Shown here: positions 15,843 through 24,023 of the stretch, in pieces
How the letters are laid out: each line of letters starts with the position of its first letter
Position numbering within the stretch: the stretch's first letter is position 1
Program-made: the position numbers and the translations under genes
The notes under the pieces: generated by a model
Database searches by the model: none
Told to the model about the DNA's origin: nothing
Seen by the model: the letters and a program-made list of their open reading frames with translations, nothing else
DNA from: Sutcliffiella horikoshii
Lineage (GTDB): Bacteria > Bacillota > Bacilli > Bacillales > Bacillaceae_I
Assembly (NCBI RefSeq): GCF_021991925.1
Contig: NZ_RXZI01000004.1
Span: 186,001-250,000, forward strand
DNA length: 64,000 nucleotides
Direction of reading: 5' to 3'

Positions 15843-16970
15843 ATGAGTAAAAAATTCTGGGGTTTACTTCTTGTGATTGGTTGTCTTGCCGCGTACTTCT
15901 TTATACCCAAAATGTATACCACGGTAACTCAAAAATCCATTGGCAGCATGCCATATGAAGTCGAGGAAAGTGAAAATATCTCGTTTGCCACTTTTGCAGG
16001 CGGATGCTTCTGGTGCATGGAACCACCATTTGAAAATCTTCCCGGGGTGTATGAGGTGGTTTCCGGCTATACTGGAGGAAGCGTGGAAAACCCCGCCTAC
16101 AATGATGTTACCACCGGGGACACAGGCCACGTAGAGGCTGTCATAATCGCTTACAATCCTAATGTTATCGAATATGCTACACTTTTGGAGGTATTTTGGA
16201 GACAGGTCGATCCGACAGATGAGGATGGACAGTTTGTAGATAGAGGGACGCCTTACCGCTCCGGGATCTTCTATCATAATGAGGAACACCAGCAACTTGC
16301 GCAGGAATCAAAAGATAAACTGGAAGCCTCCGGACGTTTTGAAGCACCCATTGTTACAGAAATCAAAGCCGCAGAAACATTTTACATCGCAGAAGACTAC
16401 CACCAGGATTATTACTTGCAAAATCCTGTACGCTATGAATATTATCGGGACAATTCAGGGCGGGATAAATACTTAGATGAGGTCTGGGGAGACGATAGAA
16501 CCGTCATTCCGAAAGTAAAGGATGATGGTAGCACCCTCCTCCATTTATCCAAGGAAGAATTACGCTCCCACTTAACACCTGAACAATATTATGTGACACA
16601 GGAGGACGGTACAGAAGAGCCGTTTAATAATGAGTACTGGGACTCTGAGGAAGAAGGTATCTACGTGGACCTAATTTCCGGAGAAGCTTTGTTCAGTTCC
16701 ACAGATATATATGATTCTGGCACAGGGTGGCCGAGCTTCACGAAACCTCTGGTGGAAGAAAACCTTGTGGAGCTTGAAGACCGAAGCTTTTTTTCTGTCA
16801 GGACGGAAATCCGTAGTAAATTGGGAAATGCCCATCTGGGACATGTGTTTGATGATGGCCCTGAGCCTACTGGATTAAGATATTGTATGAATTCCGCAGC
16901 TCTACGGTTTGTCCCAAAAGAGGAAATGGAAGCAAAAGGATACGGGGTGTTCCTGGATCTATTTAACTAG
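15843..16970 (+). CDS. Membrane-anchored MsrA-MsrB fusion, methionine sulfoxide reductase
   Basis: 375-aa bifunctional enzyme that repairs both S- and R-methionine sulfoxide. An N-terminal hydrophobic anchor (about 5-24) places it outside the cytoplasmic membrane. The MsrA domain follows with [12 protein letters not shown] (catalytic Cys55). The C-terminal MsrB domain has [10 protein letters not shown] and [11 protein letters not shown] (catalytic Cys348). The zinc-binding CxxC pairs of many MsrB proteins are absent. Relatives with this order are known as exported proteins (PilB-like in Neisseria). The ATG at 15843 lies 7 nt after AAGGAG; the ATG six codons earlier overlaps that site. A membrane electron donor, perhaps a thioredoxin-like protein, is expected but is not adjacent. 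Confidence 0.92.
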   Translation: MSKKFWGLLLVIGCLAAYFFIPKMYTTVTQKSIGSMPYEVEESENISFATFAGGCFWCMEPPFENLPGVYEVVSGYTGGSVENPAYNDVTTGDTGHVEAVIIAYNPNVIEYATLLEVFWRQVDPTDEDGQFVDRGTPYRSGIFYHNEEHQQLAQESKDKLEASGRFEAPIVTEIKAAETFYIAEDYHQDYYLQNPVRYEYYRDNSGRDKYLDEVWGDDRTVIPKVKDDGSTLLHLSKEELRSHLTPEQYYVTQEDGTEEPFNNEYWDSEEEGIYVDLISGEALFSSTDIYDSGTGWPSFTKPLVEENLVELEDRSFFSVRTEIRSKLGNAHLGHVFDDGPEPTGLRYCMNSAALRFVPKEEMEAKGYGVFLDLFN

Positions 16971-17079
16971 CCCTGTTAAAGCGAGCACCGGGAAAGACTC
17001 CTTCAAGCGCCCTTAGGAAAAGCGGAGCCCAGTTCGGAAATCAATAGCTGAACTTAAAAGTTCCATGTTAAAGACTATC
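16971..17079. other. Intergenic stretch with a possible decayed GC-rich repeat
   Basis: The segment GAGCACCGGGAAAGACTCC followed, 16 nt later, by GGAAAAGCGGAGCCCAGTTCGGAAATC vaguely resembles the GC-rich Bacillus intergenic repeat type, including the CGGAAAGCG box of the three intact elements in this window. It is short, lacks recognisable termini and may be a remnant. Confidence 0.3.
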
Positions 17080-17112
17080 ACCACCCACTCGCCATATGAT
17101 GGTAAGTGGGTG
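17080..17112. terminator. Hairpin between msrAB and proC
   Basis: ACCCACT..CCATATGATGG..AGTGGGT: double stem between convergent genes. No strong T tract follows, so termination efficiency is uncertain. Confidence 0.5.
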
Positions 17113-17120
17113 TGCAATCA

Positions 17121-17933
17121 TTAAGCATCCTTCAGCTTTTTCGATTTTCCCGTACAAGCTTCCATCGCAGATACCACTGCAGCACGGAAGCCCTGCTTTT
17201 CGAGCGTGGTCACCGCTTCAATCGTAGCTCCACCTGGGGTACACACATTATCCTTCAGTTCCCCAGGATGCTTGCCTGTTTCCAACACCATTTTCGCTGC
17301 ACCAAGGACGGCTTGGGCTGCCATTGTGTATGCTTGATTTCTCGCTATGCCCTGTTGAACGGCCCCATCTGCCAACGCTTCAATGAACATATACACATAG
17401 GCAGGTGAGGATCCGCTGACAGCAGGTACTGCATCCATTAGCTTTTCAGGCAGCACCTCCGCCTTACCGAAGCTCTCAAAAAGACGGATGACGTCTTGCA
17501 ATTCTTCCTCTTTAACTGTGTCATTTGCACAAATCGCACTCATTCCCTCCCCTACCAAGGATGGGGTATTAGGCATGACACGTACCGCTTTGATCTTTCT
17601 TTTGAAAGCTACTTCAAGGAACTCCAGGGTTATGCCAGCAGCGATGGTAATAACGACTGCATCACGCTTGACCACATTTGAAATCTCCTCTATTACCTCT
17701 TCATGGAGATCCGGTTTCACCGCCAAAATCAGCATGTCTGCTTTTTTAGCTACTTCCCTGTTATGTAACGTTGCTCCAATCGCGTATTCTTCAGTAACCT
17801 TCTCTACAGTCGCCTTTGTTTTCGCACTGGCAAGTATCTGATTTGCAGATACTAGCTCTGACTTTATCATTCCACCTATAATGGCCTCAGCCATTTTCCC
17901 GCAACCAATAAAACCAATTCTCTTATTCTTCAT
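17121..17933 (-). CDS. proC: Pyrroline-5-carboxylate reductase
   Basis: 270-aa NAD(P)H-dependent enzyme for the last step of proline synthesis. The N-terminal Rossmann motif is IGFIGCGKMAEAIIGG (6-21). The middle contains RVMPNTPSLVGEGMSAI, the substrate and cofactor region typical of ProC. The C-terminal dimer domain has VSGSSPAYVYMFIEALADG and CTPGGATIEAV. The length is typical. It is a stand-alone gene; element copy 3 lies directly upstream, so insertion may have placed the promoter next to or inside repeat-derived sequence. Bacillus often has several proC paralogs. Confidence 0.95.
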   Translation of the reverse strand: MKNKRIGFIGCGKMAEAIIGGMIKSELVSANQILASAKTKATVEKVTEEYAIGATLHNREVAKKADMLILAVKPDLHEEVIEEISNVVKRDAVVITIAAGITLEFLEVAFKRKIKAVRVMPNTPSLVGEGMSAICANDTVKEEELQDVIRLFESFGKAEVLPEKLMDAVPAVSGSSPAYVYMFIEALADGAVQQGIARNQAYTMAAQAVLGAAKMVLETGKHPGELKDNVCTPGGATIEAVTTLEKQGFRAAVVSAMEACTGKSKKLKDA

Positions 17934-17989
17934 TTATGTATCACTTCCTAATCGTTCTGCCTAGAATTATATAGAACCTGTATTAAGAA

Positions 17990-18013
17990 AGCTACCCCAT
18001 TGGCGGGGTAGCT
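17990..18013 (-). terminator. Terminator hairpin, left copy flanking element copy 3
   Basis: AGCTACCCC ATTGGC GGGGTAGCT, 24 nt, identical to 18284-18307. Confidence 0.85.
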
Positions 18014-18283
18014 CAGTGTGTAGACAAAGTTCAAAAATGATAAAAATTTCTAGTTGATCGCAGTGGAAGGAGCGGAGACTCCTCGAAAATGCTATCGCAT
18101 TTTCTTCGTGCGATGAATCGCTGTCGAAGTATTCCTTGTCCTGCGGGAGGAAGGGACATGGAAGACCCCGTAGGGCGTAGCCCGAGGAGGCTTCCGGACC
18201 GCCCGCGGAAAGCGAAGCTCCTGCAACGAAGATCAACTCTTCCAACAGATAACCTAACTAATTTATAGTTTGTCAACAGTCTG
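18014..18283 (+). mobile_element. Terminator-associated MITE-like element, copy 3
   Basis: 270-bp non-coding element with ends CAGTGTGTAGACAAA and (inverted) CAGACTGTTGACAAA, the same imperfect terminal repeats as copies 1 and 2. It lies between perfect 24-bp copies of the terminator of the cation exchanger gene at 18313. The core matches copy 2 closely but carries about 57 extra bp at 18084-18140, which contain the hairpin GAAAATGC TATC GCATTTTC. No transposase is encoded. Confidence 0.85.
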
Positions 18284-18307
18284 AGCTACCCCATTGGCGG
18301 GGTAGCT
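18284..18307 (-). terminator. Terminator hairpin of the exchanger gene, right copy
   Basis: AGCTACCCC ATTGGC GGGGTAGCT directly after the stop of the 18313 gene on the minus strand. It is the ancestral copy of the duplicated hairpin. Confidence 0.85.
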
Positions 18308-18312
18308 ATTGA

Positions 18313-19305
18313 TTATGGACTAATGAACAGGTAGATGCTGTTTGCCACATATAGTGCAATAATCGCAAGTGAAATGATGAGATAGCTTGGTGCCTGTTTG
18401 GCTTTTGTCCGATGTAGCATGGTATATAGAACAATCAGGTTCATGATAATGAGTGTGATGGTGGATATATAGTGGAGTAACTCCACTGATGAAAGCAACA
18501 GCCCACCTCTGTAAAAAATATCCGAACTGCCAAGCACGAACAAATTGAACAGGTTACTCCCCAATACACTTCCAATGGCAAGCCCCGGATTTCCGAGACG
18601 CACGGCAACGATGCAACTTACCACTTCCGGCAAAGAGGTGGTAACCGCAATCATAAACATCCCGACAAAGCTTGATCCCAAACCTGTGAGTTCCCCAATT
18701 CTGTCCCCTGTCACAGTCAGGATTGTTCCAAACACCATGATAAGGAAACAACTAAAGATAAAGAAAGAAACAGTCCTTTTCATTGAAATGGAGGAGTAAT
18801 CGATTTCTTTTTTTACATTGGTAGTGTTGAGCGGCACTTCGGGTACCTGTATCTTGGAAAGAAAAAACATCCCAAGACCATATCCGACCAATAGCAAGAT
18901 CGAATCCAACCCGATACCGAACACTTGAAACCCGGATTTTATATGAAGACCCACCAAGAGATAAATGGAAAGGATCAATCCAACGAGTGCTGTAAATACG
19001 TGCTCCTTCGTCTTGTGCTGAAAGATCCTCCTCTTGATGAAATAAATGTTGATAAAAGCCAAAGTCAGCATGTTAAAAAGGTTGCTTCCCAAAATATTAC
19101 CTAAGATAAGGTCTGGATTATTGATGATAGCAGCTGTATAACTTGTCGTGATCTCCGGCAGGGATGTTGCTCCACCAAGTAAGACAGCTCCCAAAAATGC
19201 ACCACCCTTATGAGATTTTTTGCTGATGATATCCGCATATTTGGAAAGTTTAACAGCTACAACAACTGTTACAATCACACTGGCGATAAATAAAAAATAG
19301 ACCAA
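18313..19305 (-). CDS. CaCA-family sodium/calcium exchanger-like protein
   Basis: 330-aa membrane protein of the Ca/cation antiporter superfamily. The two inverted alpha-repeats are visible: GGATSLPEITTSYTAAI..LGNILGSNLFNML near the N-terminus and TTSLPEVVSCIVAVRLGN..SVLGSNLFNLF in the second half. The acidic and Asn residues within them form the ion sites. About ten helices are present. It starts with TTG at 19305 after GAGG. It probably exports Ca or another cation in exchange for Na or H; YrbG-like proteins are the nearest functional analogues. Confidence 0.85.
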   Translation of the reverse strand: MVYFLFIASVIVTVVVAVKLSKYADIISKKSHKGGAFLGAVLLGGATSLPEITTSYTAAIINNPDLILGNILGSNLFNMLTLAFINIYFIKRRIFQHKTKEHVFTALVGLILSIYLLVGLHIKSGFQVFGIGLDSILLLVGYGLGMFFLSKIQVPEVPLNTTNVKKEIDYSSISMKRTVSFFIFSCFLIMVFGTILTVTGDRIGELTGLGSSFVGMFMIAVTTSLPEVVSCIVAVRLGNPGLAIGSVLGSNLFNLFVLGSSDIFYRGGLLLSSVELLHYISTITLIIMNLIVLYTMLHRTKAKQAPSYLIISLAIIALYVANSIYLFISP

Positions 19306-19476
19306 TTTACATTCCTCTTTCTACTGTCGGCTTTTATATTTTCAAAAAAGAACATGCCTTAATTTCCCTCAAAGGTGTAGCTTTTAAAGCGACAGATATT
19401 GGTAGTGTTTCCATCTAGGTATTCCCTTTTTGATGGGGAATGTAACTTAGTTGGAGGAGAAGTGATGGGGGGGATG
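19306..19476. other. Intergenic stretch without a recognised gene
   Basis: 170 nt between the exchanger start and the 52-bp repeat array. It must hold the exchanger's promoter, but I see no strong -35/-10 pair and no RNA structure beyond short inverted repeats. A GGAGGAGAAGTG ATG near 19465 opens only a five-codon frame. Confidence 0.4.
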
Positions 19477-19632
19477 CTATGAACCCCGGTGATCATCAAA
19501 ACCCCTTAACATTGTCCTCATTGACCTTCTATGAACCCATGTCACCAACAAAATCCCTAAACATTGTCCTCATTCACCACCTATGAACCCCGGCCACCAA
19601 CAGAATCACTAAACATTGTCCTCATTGACCTT
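19477..19632. repeat. Tandem repeat, three units of 52 bp
   Basis: Units at 19477-19528, 19529-19580 and 19581-19632. Each begins CTATGAACCC and has CATTGTCCTCATT near its end; identity between units is roughly 70-80 percent by eye. The period is not a multiple of three and no reading frame is conserved. It is the same period as the array at 41989-42507, with a different consensus. Confidence 0.9.
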
Positions 19633-19662
19633 TTATCTCGCCACAAAGACAAACTTATGACA

Positions 19663-19704
19663 TAAAAAAGGCCCTGACACCACTTATGGATGCCAGGACC
19701 CTCT
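19663..19704 (-). terminator. Terminator of the CorC-type gene
   Basis: Minus strand AGGgtCCTGGCATCC, loop, GGTGTCAGGgCCT followed by TTTTTT, 7 nt after the stop. Confidence 0.8.
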
Positions 19705-19710
19705 ATAAAA

Positions 19711-20979
19711 TTATGCAGAAAAAACGATATCAATGTTTTTTTCCACCACTACTTTTTGAATTCGATGTTTCTTCACTTCTTCAATATGGATGACGAAGCT
19801 TTCACATTCAACCCGCTCTCCTTTTTTGGGAAGGTAACCGAGCATGTCGGATATCCAGCCTCCTAATGTGTTAGCTGTCGACTCTGCTACTTCAAGTTGC
19901 AATAGCTCTGTGAATTCTTCAACAGGCAGACGTCCATCCATGCGGAATTTCAATTCATCAAGAATTTCCACCAGGTTTTCATTTTCGTCATGCTCATCCC
20001 ATATTTCCCCGACAATTTCCTCAATGATATCTTCAATGGAGATGATTCCAGCTGTTCCCCCGTATTCATCAAGCACAATGGCAAGGTGGTTTTGGGAGGT
20101 TTGTAGCTCCTTCAATAGGTTCGAGATTTTTGCAGAACCAATGACAAAGAATGGGCTGCGGGCAATATCCTTTAAAGTAAATGCAGGATTTTGAACATAT
20201 TGTGCGAAAAAGTCTCTATGTGAAATGACTCCGATTATATTATCAATGGATCCTTCATATAAAGGTAAGCGTGAATATTGTTCTTTTATAAAGATGTCTT
20301 TAATTTCTTCAATAGACGTATCCTCTGAGATGGCAACCACATCTGGCCTAGGCGTCAAAATATCTTTCACAACGATATCATCAAACGCTATGGCATTATG
20401 AAGCAACTCTCGTTCTTGTGTGAGAAAAGTCCCTTCTTCTTCTCCAATTTCCACCATTGCGATTACGTCTTCTTCTGTTACAGTAGGCTCCTCCTTATCT
20501 GCACCAAGAAGTTTCTTGACACCTACTTTTAGTTGGACGAACAACCATGTAATTGGATAAAAGAGTTTCATGACTGTCATTAAAGAGGCTGATATTAAAA
20601 GTAAATATTTTTCTGCATATTGTTTTGCTAAAGATTTTGGCAAAATTTCACCAAAAACAAGGACTACTACAGTAATAATCGCTGTCGTAATTGCAAGCGT
20701 ACTGCCACTGCTTCCATAGATCTGTGTAGCAATATTAGTCGCAATTGCCGCCATCGCGATATTAACGATGTTATTACCGATTAGAATAGTGGAAATACTT
20801 TGATCAAAGTTCTCCGCCATGTTTAAAGATCGTTTTGCTTTTGCATTGTTGTTTTCTGCTTGATTACGAAGCCGCACTTTATTAACGCTCGTAATAGCTG
20901 TTTCTGATGCCGAAAAATATCCTGATAATATTAACAATGCCCCTAATAAAATTATCGAGTCATAGGGTATACTATCCAA
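19711..20979 (-). CDS. CNNM/CorC-type transporter with CBS pair
   Basis: 422-aa membrane protein of the HlyC/CorC family. The N-terminal CNNM domain (about 1-185) has three to four helices and the GYFSASETAITSVNK signature. A CBS-domain pair follows (about 200-325; LTPRPDVVAISED.., VLDEYGGTAGIISIEDIIEEIVG). A C-terminal transporter-associated domain completes it (about 345-415). Members are implicated in Mg efflux or Mg/Co homeostasis. The start is TTG at 20979. I saw no Mg riboswitch upstream; the leader is short and A/T rich. Confidence 0.9.
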   Translation of the reverse strand: MDSIPYDSIILLGALLILSGYFSASETAITSVNKVRLRNQAENNNAKAKRSLNMAENFDQSISTILIGNNIVNIAMAAIATNIATQIYGSSGSTLAITTAIITVVVLVFGEILPKSLAKQYAEKYLLLISASLMTVMKLFYPITWLFVQLKVGVKKLLGADKEEPTVTEEDVIAMVEIGEEEGTFLTQERELLHNAIAFDDIVVKDILTPRPDVVAISEDTSIEEIKDIFIKEQYSRLPLYEGSIDNIIGVISHRDFFAQYVQNPAFTLKDIARSPFFVIGSAKISNLLKELQTSQNHLAIVLDEYGGTAGIISIEDIIEEIVGEIWDEHDENENLVEILDELKFRMDGRLPVEEFTELLQLEVAESTANTLGGWISDMLGYLPKKGERVECESFVIHIEEVKKHRIQKVVVEKNIDIVFSA

Positions 20980-21095
20980 GTTCTCATCACTCTCCTACAT
21001 ATATATATAATAAATATATTTTGAAACGGGAAATTTAGCAATAAAAATGAAAAAAATACCTTAAAAAATTGTATTTTTCCAAATTTTTAACAAAA

Positions 21096-21124
21096 TTGCA
21101 CAACCTTTATTTTCATGATATAAT
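21096..21124 (+). promoter_or_regulatory. Sigma-A promoter of the ring-cleaving dioxygenase gene
   Basis: TTGCAC (21096-21101), 17-nt spacer, TATAAT (21119-21124). The palindrome at 21125 abuts the -10. Confidence 0.8.
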
Positions 21125-21142
21125 TATCTCGAATTAAAGATA
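21125..21142. promoter_or_regulatory. MhqR-like operator
   Basis: TATCTCGAATTAAAGATA, 7 of 9 symmetric positions, directly downstream of the -10 so that it would cover the transcript start. It is very close to the MhqR consensus tATCTcgaAtTCgAGATa recalled from B. subtilis, where MhqR represses mhqO-type dioxygenase genes. Confidence 0.7.
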
Positions 21143-21183
21143 TATGAATTAAAAATATTTATATAAAAAAGGAGTGAACTCAT

Positions 21184-22152
21184 ATGGAATTGTTAGGTTT
21201 ACACCACGTTTCTCTATTAACAGCGAAAGCAGAAAAGAATTATCAATTTTTCACGGAAGTACTAGGTATGCGACTGGTGAAAAAAACGGTTAACCAAGAC
21301 AATACCTCCTCTTATCACCTATTCTACGGGGATGCGGAGGGGAATCCTGGAACAGAAATCACCTTTTTTGATATTCCAGGTCTAGGCAGGACATATGAAG
21401 GGGTTTCAAGTATTTCGTCCACTTCATTAAGAGTGCCGACTACCGAATCTCTTCACTTTTGGAAGCATCGTTTTTCTTCCTTGGATGTTAAGCATGGCAA
21501 TATTGAAAAAAAAGCAAATCGGGATACATTGGCATTCGAGGATCACGAAGGAACAAAGCTGGTCCTTGTTGCTGATAATGAGGAAGAGGGCGTTAGTGCA
21601 GGGGTCCCTTGGGTAAAAAATGACATACCAAAGGAGCACGCGATCATAGGGCTGGGTCCTGTGACGTTGACAGTCAAATCCTCACCTCCTACAGCCACCA
21701 TTTTAACCAATGTCCTTGGTTTTCGTCATGTGGGGTCGTATCCATCTCTCAAAGGAGATTTTCCGGCGATAGAGGTATATGCAACCGGAAAGGGTGGATC
21801 AGGCGCGGAAGTCCATCTCGAAACCAGACCGGATCTACCCGCCGAAAAAATTGGCAGAGGTGGCGTGCACCATGTTGCATTTCGGATTCCCAATAAAGAA
21901 GAATTCAACCAATGGGTTCAGCGTATCAGACAAATACGTCTTCCAAACTCTGGTGAAGTGGAGCGACATTACTTTAAGGCGCTTTATTTCAGGGAGCCAA
22001 ATGGAATCCTGTTCGAGCTTTCCACGGACACTCCAGGATTCACTGTCGACGAACCGCTAGAAAGCATGGGAGAGCAACTCGCACTACCGCCTTTCTTGGA
22101 GCCAAAAAGAGCGGAAATTGAAGCAAGCCTGAGACCGCTGGAAATCAATTAA
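21184..22152 (+). CDS. MhqO/MhqA-type ring-cleaving dioxygenase
   Basis: 322-aa protein with two VOC (glyoxalase/extradiol dioxygenase) modules. Module 1 begins LLGLHHVSLLT and module 2 contains GRGGVHHVAFRIP. A late FREPNGILFELSTDTPGF segment supplies the usual Glu metal ligand. It belongs to the Bacillus MhqA/MhqE/MhqO group that degrades quinone- and hydroquinone-like compounds. AAAAGGAG precedes the ATG. The MhqR-like operator in its promoter supports induction by quinones. It is monocistronic, with a terminator at 22163. Confidence 0.9.
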   Translation: MELLGLHHVSLLTAKAEKNYQFFTEVLGMRLVKKTVNQDNTSSYHLFYGDAEGNPGTEITFFDIPGLGRTYEGVSSISSTSLRVPTTESLHFWKHRFSSLDVKHGNIEKKANRDTLAFEDHEGTKLVLVADNEEEGVSAGVPWVKNDIPKEHAIIGLGPVTLTVKSSPPTATILTNVLGFRHVGSYPSLKGDFPAIEVYATGKGGSGAEVHLETRPDLPAEKIGRGGVHHVAFRIPNKEEFNQWVQRIRQIRLPNSGEVERHYFKALYFREPNGILFELSTDTPGFTVDEPLESMGEQLALPPFLEPKRAEIEASLRPLEIN

Positions 22153-22162
22153 ATCATAAAAA

Positions 22163-22188
22163 TGGGAGAGCTATCTTTGGCTCTCCCA
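22163..22188. terminator. Bidirectional terminator
   Basis: TGGGAGAGC tatctttg GCTCTCCCA between convergent genes. T-rich sequence follows on the plus strand. Confidence 0.8.
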
Positions 22189-22197
22189 AATTCTTTT

Positions 22198-22923
22198 TTA
22201 GTTTTCCTCCACTTCCTTTTTATAGATGATCCCCAACACGAGAACAGAGATGATAGGTGCCAATGCAACGAGTGCGATCATACCAAAACCATCCGTCAAG
22301 GGATCACTTCCCTCCGTCACAGATGCCACGCCAACCGCCATCGACAAGATGAAGGTAACCGTCATCGGTCCCGTTGCCACTCCCCCAGAATCAAAGGCGA
22401 TACTGACAAATATCTTTTTTGTAAAAAACAGCAAGATAAATGCGATCAGATAGCCGGGAATAATATAATACCAGATGGAAAAATTGAATTGGATCCGGAG
22501 CATGGACAGGGCAATGGCCACTCCTACTCCTACAGAAAGAGTCAGTAGCATCGCTTTTTTGGAGATGTATCCTTCCGTAACATCCGCTACCTCTTTATTA
22601 AGCACCCTTACAGCCGGCTCTGCTATCGTGGCTACAAAACCCAGTACAAACCCGATTGGAATCAGTATCCAGGAGTGAGTCATATCGCCAAGGCTCTCTC
22701 CCATCTTTTCACCTACCGGCATGAAACCGATATGGACACCCTGGAGGAACAGGGCCAGGCCTATGTATGAAAAGGCAAAACCAAGCAATATCTTTTTCAG
22801 CTTATCCCAGTCCAATTTTAAGAAAATGAATTGAAAGACCAGGAAAAATACCAGTAATGGAACTAAGGCGAAGGTTACCTCTATCAGCAGCTCTCCAAAG
22901 CCCTTAAAGATATCATGCATCAT
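22198..22923 (-). CDS. DUF1538 membrane protein, second of a pair
   Basis: 241-aa protein with about seven hydrophobic helices, belonging to the DUF1538 family. Landmarks are GFMPVGEKMGESL, TIAEPAVRVLNKEVADVTEG and FDSGGVATGPMTVTFILS. The same motifs recur in the upstream gene, so the two are paralogs. The ATG overlaps the upstream stop (ATGA), so translation is coupled and a heteromeric complex is likely. The family is thought to be a transporter but no substrate is established; I cannot add one from sequence. Confidence 0.85.
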   Translation of the reverse strand: MMHDIFKGFGELLIEVTFALVPLLVFFLVFQFIFLKLDWDKLKKILLGFAFSYIGLALFLQGVHIGFMPVGEKMGESLGDMTHSWILIPIGFVLGFVATIAEPAVRVLNKEVADVTEGYISKKAMLLTLSVGVGVAIALSMLRIQFNFSIWYYIIPGYLIAFILLFFTKKIFVSIAFDSGGVATGPMTVTFILSMAVGVASVTEGSDPLTDGFGMIALVALAPIISVLVLGIIYKKEVEEN

Positions 22924-23612
22924 TGATAGATCACCCCTAATAATAGAACAGCAAGTATTGGGCCGATGGAAGCCAATGCAACCAGTCCAAATCCTTCACT
23001 TGAGGATTCGTCTTTTCTCATTACAGATGCAACTCCAACCCCTAAAGCTAGAATAAAAGGGACTGTCAGGGGACCTGTCGTCACCCCTCCGGCATCGAAG
23101 GAAATCGGAACAAAGGTCTCCGGGGTAAAAAAGGCGATGATGAAAACAAGCAGGTATGCAGGCATAAGTAGGTAAGGTAGCTTTATTTTATAAATGGTCC
23201 TTACCATGGCCAGCGCAACAAAAATCCCCACTCCAAGGGCCACCGAAAGAATCAGGGTGGTCGAGGTAATTTTCCCCTCCGACACTTCGTCCACCTGGGT
23301 TGCCAGCACTCGCACATCCGGTTCAGCCACAGTGACAGCCACCCCCAGCAATAAGCCGACAAGGATGATCAGCCACTTCTTCTTCGGCTTTGGAAGAACT
23401 TTTCCAATCATGTCCCCTACAGGCAAAAGCCCGATGTTAACTCCCATCAGGAAAAACATCAAACCAAACGTGACCATTAAAAGACCTATTATAAACAACA
23501 TGAACTTCTCAAAAGGAAGCCCAATCAAGAAGATTTGCAACAAAACAATTACTATAGATACAGGTAATATTGCCAGAAAAGATTCCTTGACCGAATCTTT
23601 GATATCCTCCAT
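22920..23612 (-). CDS. DUF1538 membrane protein, first of a pair
   Basis: 230-aa paralog of the downstream protein. Shared motifs include GLLPVGDMIGKVL, TVAEPDVRVLATQVDEVSEG and FDAGGVTTGPLTVPFILA, in the same order and spacing. The conserved Glu-Pro and Gly-Gly-Val-x-Thr-Gly-Pro motifs lie in or next to membrane helices and may form the conduction or substrate site. It starts at ATG 23612 with GGGAGTG upstream. The pair resembles a split version of longer DUF1538 proteins. Confidence 0.85.
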   Translation of the reverse strand: MEDIKDSVKESFLAILPVSIVIVLLQIFLIGLPFEKFMLFIIGLLMVTFGLMFFLMGVNIGLLPVGDMIGKVLPKPKKKWLIILVGLLLGVAVTVAEPDVRVLATQVDEVSEGKITSTTLILSVALGVGIFVALAMVRTIYKIKLPYLLMPAYLLVFIIAFFTPETFVPISFDAGGVTTGPLTVPFILALGVGVASVMRKDESSSEGFGLVALASIGPILAVLLLGVIYQ

Positions 23613-23760
23613 CTCTTCACTCCCACTCTACTTATCTCTTTTTTACCTTTTACCCTATTATTCCCAATACATAACAAAGGAAGGTTTATTTTTTTTGAAA
23701 GCGCTGACAAGTTTAAGCCTATACACATATAGTGTTAGCAAAGGGAAAGGAGGGTGTCAC

Positions 23761-23940
23761 ATGGAAAGAATTCTTCTGTTTTTTGCAGCCATGCTAGCAG
23801 GTTTTGCGCTTCTAAGAGTACCAATGACTGGAACGTTTGCTGCTCTTGAGCCGATCACTAGTATTCTGGGCGTCATTACTGTTTTAGTATTCTCACTTGC
23901 CTTAATCTATCGAGGGGTAAGAAACCTCATAAACCGATAA
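23761..23940 (+). CDS. Small two-helix membrane protein, unknown
   Basis: 59-aa protein MERILLFFAAMLAGFALLRV.. with two hydrophobic helices (about 3-20 and 33-52) and a basic C-terminus (RGVRNLINR). I do not recognise the family. The start is certain because AAAGGAGGG lies 6 nt before the ATG; a far longer frame reaching back to 23194 is antisense read-through of the DUF1538 gene. A terminator follows at 23973. Confidence 0.7.
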   Translation: MERILLFFAAMLAGFALLRVPMTGTFAALEPITSILGVITVLVFSLALIYRGVRNLINR

Positions 23941-23972
23941 TCATCTGTGGTATAATTGTAAATAATCTGAAA

Positions 23973-24005
23973 AGTCCTGGAGCCGTGCACACTCCGGGCT
24001 TTTTA
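23973..24005 (+). terminator. Terminator of the 59-aa gene
   Basis: AGTCCtGGAG ccgtgcaca CTCCGGGCT followed by TTTTTATAT. Confidence 0.65.
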
Positions 24006-24023
24006 TATGGGGTGAGATACGTA

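Noticed and set aside
20980-21095. Magnesium (M-box) riboswitch upstream of the CorC-type gene
   Set aside because: The leader is too short and A/T rich, with no conserved M-box elements visible.
23194-23940. 248-aa plus-strand ORF
   Set aside because: Most of it is antisense to the DUF1538 gene; only the last 59 codons, with AAAGGAGGG, form a real gene.
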